Positions 1 through 4,676 of a DNA stretch of 12,530 nt are shown here, one piece after another. The translations under genes were made by a program, and so were the position numbers. The stretch is from positions 1 to 12,530 of the forward strand of contig JBBKWR010000224.1 in the NCBI GenBank assembly GCA_037969055.1, in the 5' to 3' direction. Numbering within the stretch: position 1 is the first letter of the stretch; every line of letters starts with the position of its first letter. This DNA is from Pelagihabitans sp037969055 (GTDB lineage Bacteria > Bacteroidota > Bacteroidia > Flavobacteriales > Flavobacteriaceae). Under the pieces are notes generated by a model. That model worked only from the letters and a program-made list of their open reading frames with translations. It did not search any database and was not told the origin of the DNA.

Positions 1-174
1 TCGAGCATGATATTTTCCACCAATGGGATGATCACTGTCCCATTGCTCTCGTCCGAAATCTCCAGTTATAGCCAATCAATTATGGTAATAGTCAATTTAC
101 GCAAGAATGGGTGTACCTATGGTGAAATGCCCACTTTTTGCCAGTTCAATGGCAGTTCCAAATGAATTTACACC
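1..174. other. Left-edge stretch, no gene firmly supported
   Basis: Two weak readings compete. On the plus strand, frame 1 is open from the window edge to a TGA at 163-165 (54 codons). That could be the tail of a gene converging on the hemoglobin gene, but the peptide resembles nothing I know. On the minus strand, in the hemoglobin frame, a TGA is followed by about 25 codons running off the edge, including the protein-like string REQWDSDHPIGG. That reading has no ATG, only a TTG just after the stop. A 5-bp dyad at 139-154 (TGCCA/TGGCA) has no T-run on its 3' side on either strand, so I do not call it a terminator. Confidence 0.2.
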
Positions 175-558
175 TTAAACGCCCACAATATCCCCTTTCA
201 AAGATTCAAGAATGGTGATCACCTCATTTTTTTCTGCCTGTCCTATACCATTCTTTTCCAAAGCCCATATGGTATCGTCCGTAGCAGTGGCCCATTCGGC
301 CTCGTTAATGTGCATCCCCGTATGGGCGGTCCGCATGTCTCTTCCAGTATAGCTATGGGGCCCTCCAGTACCCATGGAGAAGAACTCAAAAGCCAATTGC
401 TTGAGTTTATCCATATCAATGTCCCTAAAATAGTGGCCTATAAGCGGATTGTTGGCGTTTTTGTCCAATATATCATTGACAATTTTCCTAACCCCTGCTT
501 CTGTGCCCAGTCTTTCATATAAGCTGGTCTTTTGTGTGATGGCTGCTGTGTTGTCCAT
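175..558 (-). CDS. Group 1 truncated hemoglobin (2-on-2 globin)
   Basis: A 127-residue cytosolic heme protein of the truncated-hemoglobin family. Members bind O2 and NO, and many are thought to act in NO detoxification or O2 handling. What shows it: the N-terminal YERLGTEAGV block, a central EFFSMGTGGPHSYTGRDM block covering the E helix and EF loop, and the proximal heme-ligand histidine expected at H79 (AHTGMHI). Length is normal for the group. By alignment from memory with mycobacterial trHbN, the distal positions B10 and E11 fall on L31 and A56 instead of the canonical Tyr and Gln, which I believe is common in this GRDM-type subgroup. The ATG at 556-558 gives a normal N-terminus; no clear Shine-Dalgarno site precedes it, as usual in Bacteroidota. 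The gene appears monocistronic, and an inverted repeat lies 63-91 bases upstream. Family assignment is firm; ligand chemistry and physiological role are inference. Confidence 0.9.
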   Translation of the reverse strand: MDNTAAITQKTSLYERLGTEAGVRKIVNDILDKNANNPLIGHYFRDIDMDKLKQLAFEFFSMGTGGPHSYTGRDMRTAHTGMHINEAEWATATDDTIWALEKNGIGQAEKNEVITILESLKGDIVGV

Positions 559-620
559 AACGCGATAGATTTTGAAGTGAATAGTTTATACGCTCTGAAA
601 AGATTTGTTGAAATCGTGCT

Positions 621-649
621 ATTGTGAAGCTTATGGGGGATCTCACAAT
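621..649. repeat. Inverted repeat ATTGTGA-N15-TCACAAT upstream of the hemoglobin gene
   Basis: Two perfect 7-base arms (621-627 and 643-649) flank a 15-base spacer, 63-91 bases before the hemoglobin start codon. It could be a regulator site or a leader stem-loop. The spacing is too wide for a classical Crp/Fnr site (TGTGA-N6-TCACA). A 7-base match at this spacing is not rare by chance, so function is unproven. Confidence 0.3.
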
Positions 650-754
650 CAGTGCCAAGGATTTGGCCTAGGTTCGTTGCGGCAACTTTTAAAAGGTCCG
701 TCCCGCCGAATATAAAGTTAGCGCTTTGCCGCCAACTTTCCAATTTAAAATTTC

Positions 755-767
755 CTGCCTGCGGCAG
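755..767. repeat. Short GC-rich hairpin CTGCC-TGC-GGCAG
   Basis: Five-base perfect arms (755-759, 763-767) around a 3-base loop, in an otherwise AT-rich spacer. The local string CCTGCCTGCGGCAGACA resembles short palindromes that recur between genes in several flavobacterial genomes (from memory). Only one copy is visible in this window. Confidence 0.35.
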
Positions 768-945
768 ACAAACAGCCATAATTACCGTTACAAATACCCG
801 GTTTTAATCCTAATTTTTAAGTGTTGAATTGTATGAGCAAAAGAATGGATTCACTAACTGCCCATAAACAGTATCATACCATAGAGGTTCTTTTTACGTT
901 ACTAATTTGAGATGCCATCATGGGATTTTCAAAAACATGTTTATC

Positions 946-1536
946 ATGCGACTTAAGAAGTTGTGTATTCTGCTTTTTCTGATAGCATCAGGTTTGCGGG
1001 GTCAGGAGGTAACACTCCTTGGTCCACAGTTCGATTATACGTATACGGGGGAAACGTACCATCCCGGGGTAGGGATAGATGTGGAAGGGATGTTCGGGAA
1101 GCGTTTAAGTCTCAACTATGCAGCCCTCTATGGCCCTATAGCCACAGACCGGTATTACTTTTATGCAGGTGGAGGTCAGGCGCTGGGGGTCTACTTGATC
1201 AACAAGTCCATTGAAGAACGTAGCGGAATTGCCCTTGGGATCACTTTAGGCATATTGAGCTTAATAATACCTGAGAGTCTAACCCTCCGTATCCCCGTAT
1301 CCAATACCTCCCAAGTAGGAATTTTTTTGGCGCCCTATGGGTATGAGTTGATCAAGAACACGGCTACAGGCGAGTCGGACGAAAGAACCAGCTATGAATT
1401 GGGGCTAAAGTATTATCTAACGGCTACTGATTGGCTTTACTTCATACCTCGCATTGGGATGAAAGGATTTTATGGGGAGCGCTCATTAGGGGCATCTTTT
1501 GGGGCCTCGGTAATGTTCAAGGTAAAGGAAGAATAG
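946..1536 (+). CDS. Exported beta-barrel-like hypothetical protein
   Basis: I do not recognise a named family. The frame is open from a TTG at 907, but ATGs at 937 and 946 are more credible. Starting at 946 gives a classic signal peptide: MRLKK, then a hydrophobic stretch (LCILLFLIASGL), then a likely cleavage near RGQ|E, leaving a mature protein of about 175 residues. The mature part is rich in alternating aromatic/polar and Gly-rich segments (for example DYTYTGETYHPGVGIDV, YYFYAGGGQALGVYL, SYELGLKYYL), the pattern of an 8- to 10-stranded outer-membrane barrel. A mid-protein hydrophobic run (GIALGITLGILSLII) could be a barrel strand pair or a true membrane segment. No enzymatic motif is visible. 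The gene stands alone and converges on the secreted repeat-protein gene. Export is fairly secure; the barrel fold is inferred from composition. Confidence 0.6.
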   Translation: MRLKKLCILLFLIASGLRGQEVTLLGPQFDYTYTGETYHPGVGIDVEGMFGKRLSLNYAALYGPIATDRYYFYAGGGQALGVYLINKSIEERSGIALGITLGILSLIIPESLTLRIPVSNTSQVGIFLAPYGYELIKNTATGESDERTSYELGLKYYLTATDWLYFIPRIGMKGFYGERSLGASFGASVMFKVKEE

Positions 1537-1817
1537 GTTGGCAGAAATATAATGCTATGTGCTTTGGTTTTTTGTGATTTTCCATCAATAATCCCAATCA
1601 AAACTCTTTCTACCGCCAAATTATTCCTTTGAAACGGACCTTCTATGGAAGGATGCTGCCATCCTATAAAAAACTACATTTAAGCATTACGGCCTGCTTG
1701 TCTGGTTTTGTACAGTTGATCTTTCCAGAACCACTCGCATTCATTTGTCCTCCCTTCTAACTATTTCCTGAAAAGATTGGCTAATCTAATGTGATTATTT
1801 AAAACTGACCTGAACAC
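1537..1817. other. Convergent intergenic region without clear terminator
   Basis: About 280 bases between two converging genes. The only structure I see is a pair of overlapping hairpins at 1639-1665: CCTTC/GAAGG (1639-1643 with 1648-1652) and AGGATG/CATCCT (1650-1655 with 1660-1665). They share bases 1650-1652 and cannot form together. Neither is followed by a T-run on either strand, so neither is a canonical intrinsic terminator. No ORF in this stretch looks coding. Confidence 0.45.
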
Positions 1818-2981
1818 TTAGTTCTTTTTGGCCCGGTAGGTAATCCGTTTATTGGAAATCATTTTTCTGACCCTGACATTGAGCACTGCCGCATTTGATG
1901 TTATTGCTGTACCACAGCTATAGCCAGAATTTGAAATAAGGGCCCTATATTGGTATCCATTCATACTTAGGGCCGCCGGATTAATTAATAAGGTATTGGT
2001 ATTGGCCCCGGAATAGACACCGCCATTCAATACATTTGTGAAGGTAGCTCCTGAATTGATGCTTATCTGCCATTGGTATGTATTCGCATTGGTTGCGGCA
2101 ACCACAAAAGAAGTATTGGCTCCGTCCATTACTGTCACATTGCTCGGGTGCGTGGTAAGGGTTGGGGTCGCATTTACAGTAACCCCAATACTTTTTGTAT
2201 TTGTGTTTCCGGAGGATCCCGTTGCGGTAACGGTAAAGGTGTACGTACCGGCAACCAATCCTGAAATCGTGGGATCTTTACTTATTGAACTATAGCTGTA
2301 CCCACTCGGACCAGTCCCCGACCATACGAACGATGCTCCAGAAGCACCGGTGCCAGTAGGATTGGCAAATAGGGTTAAAACACTACCTTGGCAAATGGGA
2401 CTATTCGAAGTGGGGGCTACCGAAAGTGAACCTCCCTGGTCATTAAGATCTTTAAAACTATAGTCTGCACCTGCTCCCCCATTACAAGTAGAATAAATTA
2501 CGGTGCCGATCACAAGTCTTTTTGCCGCATTACAGGGCTTGTCAACAACCAAAACCCCTCCTGATTCTATTACGAATGCAGCACCTGAGGGCAAATAAAA
2601 ACTTACATTGGCTATCCATTCGGCCGATCCCCCGTTTGCAATGGTTATCAATTGGGTATTTAAGATGGCCGTGCCTCCTATCAAAAAATTATCGATCGCC
2701 CCTGAACCATCACCGACCGTGAGCGAATTTATGGCATTCGGAACAGTCGAAGTTATGGTAATGGAATGGCCCCCCCGAATATAAACATTGTTCGTTCCCA
2801 GATTCTGTCCGGGATAGGTGACGGCCGCGATCCATGACGTACCATTGTAACTTTGCCATGATGCTGCGCTGTTCCAATTACCAGAAGCTGCAGAACGGAA
2901 ATCCCCTAATACCTGGGCTTTCGCGAGGCATGAGGAAAATAAGGCGGCTAAAAGAAGAACGAAGCTTACTTTTTTGAGCAT
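1818..2981 (-). CDS. Secreted Ig/PKD-like repeat protein with basic C-terminal tail
   Basis: A 387-residue exported protein, probably cell-surface or extracellular. Residues 1-22 form a signal peptide (MLKK, hydrophobic core, likely cleavage AKA|Q). Residues 25-145 are rich in beta, Gly, Asn and Ser (SGNWNSAASW, then GGHSITITSTV and GGTAILNTQLITIANGGSAE). This is the regular short-strand pattern common at the start of Bacteroidota surface proteins. Residues 188-270 look like a PKD/CHU_C-type module (SPICQGSVLTL ... GTYTFTVTATG). Residues 272-369 form an Ig-like module (THPSNVTVMDGANTSF ... YQWQ ... YRALISN). The final 18 residues are strikingly basic (VRKMISNKRITYRAKKN). No typical ~80-residue type IX secretion sorting domain is seen. 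Stops in all frames just downstream argue against a frameshift. A 7-G tract lies in the coding strand at 2770-2776. Adhesion or matrix binding is plausible but unproven. Confidence 0.7.
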   Translation of the reverse strand: MLKKVSFVLLLAALFSSCLAKAQVLGDFRSAASGNWNSAASWQSYNGTSWIAAVTYPGQNLGTNNVYIRGGHSITITSTVPNAINSLTVGDGSGAIDNFLIGGTAILNTQLITIANGGSAEWIANVSFYLPSGAAFVIESGGVLVVDKPCNAAKRLVIGTVIYSTCNGGAGADYSFKDLNDQGGSLSVAPTSNSPICQGSVLTLFANPTGTGASGASFVWSGTGPSGYSYSSISKDPTISGLVAGTYTFTVTATGSSGNTNTKSIGVTVNATPTLTTHPSNVTVMDGANTSFVVAATNANTYQWQISINSGATFTNVLNGGVYSGANTNTLLINPAALSMNGYQYRALISNSGYSCGTAITSNAAVLNVRVRKMISNKRITYRAKKN

Positions 2982-3014
2982 AAATAGGTTACCCTTTTGG
3001 CATATTTGGGTTTA

Positions 3015-3042
3015 CAAATTAATATATATGCCACAACCCAAA
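3015..3042 (-). promoter_or_regulatory. Possible Bacteroidota-type promoter for the secreted protein
   Basis: On the minus strand TTTG (3039-3042) is followed after 16 bases by TTAATTTG (3015-3022), one mismatch from the TAnnTTTG -7 consensus. Spacing is slightly short of the usual range. It would place the transcript start about 25-30 bases before the ATG at 2981, a sensible distance. Confidence 0.35.
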
Positions 3043-3104
3043 AAATTATTGTTGTGTAAGGCGCACAGTGTGTGGTTAACATGCTGCATATAGGCGATGC
3101 CGTG

Positions 3105-3134
3105 CATTAAATAAGATATTTAATGTCATTAAAT
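3105..3134. repeat. Perfect AT-rich palindrome plus third half-site
   Basis: CATTAAATA (3105-3113), a 3-base centre AGA, and TATTTAATG (3117-3125) form a perfect 9-base-arm inverted repeat. CATTAAAT recurs two bases later at 3127-3134. It lies upstream of the candidate promoter of the secreted-protein gene. No T-run follows the stem on the minus strand, so it is not a good terminator for the chimeric gene; a dimeric regulator's operator is the more natural reading. Confidence 0.4.
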
Positions 3135-3194
3135 CTTTTTAGCCCTTCGATATTTCCGACAGATGACCTTTCCTGTCAAGACCCCCCCCTGCGA

Positions 3195-3293
3195 TCATGA
3201 TCCATTTTGCTTTAAGTAAGCCTCGATCCGTGCCATCACGTCGTCTATTTCCTCTAGTTGGGAGACGATTACCGGTAATAGATCCATGATCGA
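3195..3293 (-). other. In-frame extension after the stop of the chimeric gene
   Basis: Directly after the TAG (3294-3296) ending the chimeric gene, the same frame stays open for 32 codons to a TGA at 3195-3197. The peptide begins S-I-M-D and continues with LLPVIVSQLEEIDDVMARIE, an amphipathic, helix-forming, protein-like sequence matching the helical style of the preceding C-terminus. It could be the original C-terminus cut off by a nonsense mutation, a read-through extension, or an independent 30-residue ORF starting at the internal ATG. I favour the first, because C-terminal helices of this kind are what I recall ending DUF6090-like proteins. Confidence 0.4.
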
Positions 3294-4259
3294 CTAATTC
3301 CAATTCGCGGTATTGCTCTCCAGTTCATCCTTGATGCCCTTTAAGGCATAAAGGTCATCATCCGAATTATAGGCGGCAAACAAGGCACTTTGCTTTTTTT
3401 GATATTTCGCCAGCCCGTGTTCAGAGATCAGCACCACATCGATGGCGTTCATAAATTCATAGTTTGTAACATAAATGCTCTTGGTATCCTCTAAATGGTT
3501 GTACAGGGTAACGATCCTGTTTCTCAGGTCGTTATCGCCAATGATACCCAATTTGGCACTCGATTTCATTTCATTGAAGCTGGCATTATTGCTAACAAAG
3601 GATATGGGGTGCATCACATCATTAATATATGCACTTATAGCATTGTTAAAGCTTTCCCGATTATTGTCTTTGTGGAGCTCGGAAAGAAACTTTTGGAGGA
3701 TGGGTAGACTGTTTTGAAAGTTCAATTTTTCTTGATGCAGAAATAGACTATCTGCTAAAAGATCACGATTCAATTGATTGAGGTAATAAATCTCAGTATT
3801 TTTATTGATACGATTTTGATTGGCCGTATTGAAATGTAAATTGTCGAATCGTTCCTCTAAAAGTGATAGCCCATAATAGGCAAATAGCCTGACTATTTTA
3901 TCAAATTCCGGATGTAACGCACATAAGTTTTCCAATTTTTGATATTCAAATTCCCAAAGGGTACATTCTTCAATGGTCTCGACAATTTTATTGCTCGGTT
4001 TTCGCATAAAGAAACTTGACATTGACCCTACAAAATCATTTTCTATAGCTATCCAATGGGTGATATCTTTACCATCCTTGTAGTAGTACGTCCTCGCAAT
4101 CCCTTTTTCAACAAAATATATTTTGTTGCTAGTTTTATCCTGGTCCTGCAGCAAAGTCTTTGATGGATATTGTTTTCTTTCTATTGCATCCAATAGAACT
4201 TTCTCGTTGTCAGTTGTTAAATTACCTATCCGTCTGAAAGTTTCGATTAAGTTTTGCAT
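3294..4259 (-). CDS. Chimeric protein: Crp/Fnr-type cNMP-binding domain fused to DUF6090-like region
   Basis: A 321-residue protein in two unlike halves. Residues 1 to about 145 match the sensor domain of Bacteroidota Crp/Fnr regulators: an N-terminal helix (LIETFRRIGNL), then a cyclic-nucleotide-binding barrel (KIYFVEKGIARTYYYKDGKDIT, ENDFVGSMSSFF, TLWEFEYQKLENL), then the long dimerisation helix (LLEERFDNLHFNTA). A Crp/Fnr protein should now carry about 50 residues of DNA-binding helix-turn-helix, but none is present. From residue 147 the sequence (NQNRINKNTEIYYLNQLNRDLL) resembles the NWNENRK-type segment that follows the single membrane helix in DUF6090 proteins. Residues 222-262 (NNASFNEMKSSAKLGIIGD then LRNRIVTLYNHLED) resemble that family's conserved core. 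Thus both the helix-turn-helix and the membrane helix appear lost at the junction near base 3821. The start ATG at 4257-4259 is standard. DUF6090 naming is from memory; the domain mismatch itself is clear. Confidence 0.7.
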   Translation of the reverse strand: MQNLIETFRRIGNLTTDNEKVLLDAIERKQYPSKTLLQDQDKTSNKIYFVEKGIARTYYYKDGKDITHWIAIENDFVGSMSSFFMRKPSNKIVETIEECTLWEFEYQKLENLCALHPEFDKIVRLFAYYGLSLLEERFDNLHFNTANQNRINKNTEIYYLNQLNRDLLADSLFLHQEKLNFQNSLPILQKFLSELHKDNNRESFNNAISAYINDVMHPISFVSNNASFNEMKSSAKLGIIGDNDLRNRIVTLYNHLEDTKSIYVTNYEFMNAIDVVLISEHGLAKYQKKQSALFAAYNSDDDLYALKGIKDELESNTANWN

Positions 4260-4676
4260 TTTATTTAGCTGGCTTATAATGGTCTAGTATATAAAATTTG
4301 ATTCAGTCTTGCTCCAGTAGTCTTTTAAATCTTGAATTCCTTAGAATTATCCCTTTCAATTATTAAATCGATATCGCCCTAAGTTTTAAGCATGATGTAG
4401 TTTGCGGTCCTGTTCCTGCAAGAAAATTTAGATAGAAATAATGACTTATAGTATTAATTTGTGTTGCATTTGGTAATTGGTATTATTTTTTACATAGGAT
4501 TGGCGTTGTCTAATATCCATAATAAATATAACCATATCCAACCGATGATATGGGATAAGCCCATAAAACTAACTTTGATGTTTCTCCTTTCATGACCTTC
4601 AATTAACAAAGATATAAGTGGTCCACATTTATTTTTTACTTCGCAAAATCGTACCTTCGCAACTTTGCCGTGAAAA
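4260..4676. other. Divergent intergenic region upstream of uvrA
   Basis: AT-rich spacer carrying the outward promoters of the chimeric gene (left) and the uvrA cluster (right). A small perfect dyad AATTC-CTTA-GAATT lies near 4335-4350. A TTAATTTG near 4455, one mismatch from a -7 box, has no partner -33 element. A minus-strand 110-codon frame (4490-4822) overlaps uvrA and looks non-coding. No RNA gene is recognised. Confidence 0.5.
4652..4667 (+). promoter_or_regulatory. Candidate -7 box(es) of the uvrA cluster
   Basis: TACCTTCG (4652-4659) and the adjacent CAACTTTG (4660-4667) are each one mismatch from the Bacteroidota TAnnTTTG element, 10-25 bases before the uvrA ATG at 4677. Such short leaders are common in flavobacteria. 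I could not pick a convincing -33 TTG partner. Confidence 0.35.

Larger units (their letters stand above)
559..945. other. Divergent intergenic region between hemoglobin and barrel-like genes
   Basis: This spacer must carry the promoters for the hemoglobin gene (leftward) and the barrel-like gene (rightward). I see no clean TAnnTTTG -7 box for either. It does hold a spaced inverted repeat (621-649) and a GC-rich hairpin (755-767), listed separately. A 113-codon minus-strand frame (438-779) overlaps the hemoglobin gene in another frame and looks non-coding. Confidence 0.6.
2982..3194. other. Regulatory spacer between the chimeric gene and the secreted protein
   Basis: This stretch holds the likely promoter of the secreted-protein gene (3015-3042), an AT-rich perfect palindrome with a third half-site (3105-3134), weaker dyads at 3060-3105 and an 8-C tract (3182-3189). 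No ORF in it looks coding. Confidence 0.5.

Noticed and set aside
139..154. Hairpin TGCCA/TGGCA as terminator of the hemoglobin gene
   Set aside because: On the minus strand the stem is followed by A's, not T's, so it is not an intrinsic terminator.
438..779. 113-codon minus-strand frame overlapping the hemoglobin gene and its upstream spacer
   Set aside because: It overlaps the well-supported hemoglobin in a different frame and its sequence has no protein-family character.
901..910. ACTAATTTGA as a -7 promoter box for the barrel-like gene
   Set aside because: It has two mismatches from TAnnTTTG and sits unsuitably close to the start region.
907..945. TTG at 907 as start of the barrel-like protein
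   Set aside because: It would put about 13 extra residues (MRCHHGIFKNMFI) before a clean signal peptide; ATG at 946 (or 937) fits better.
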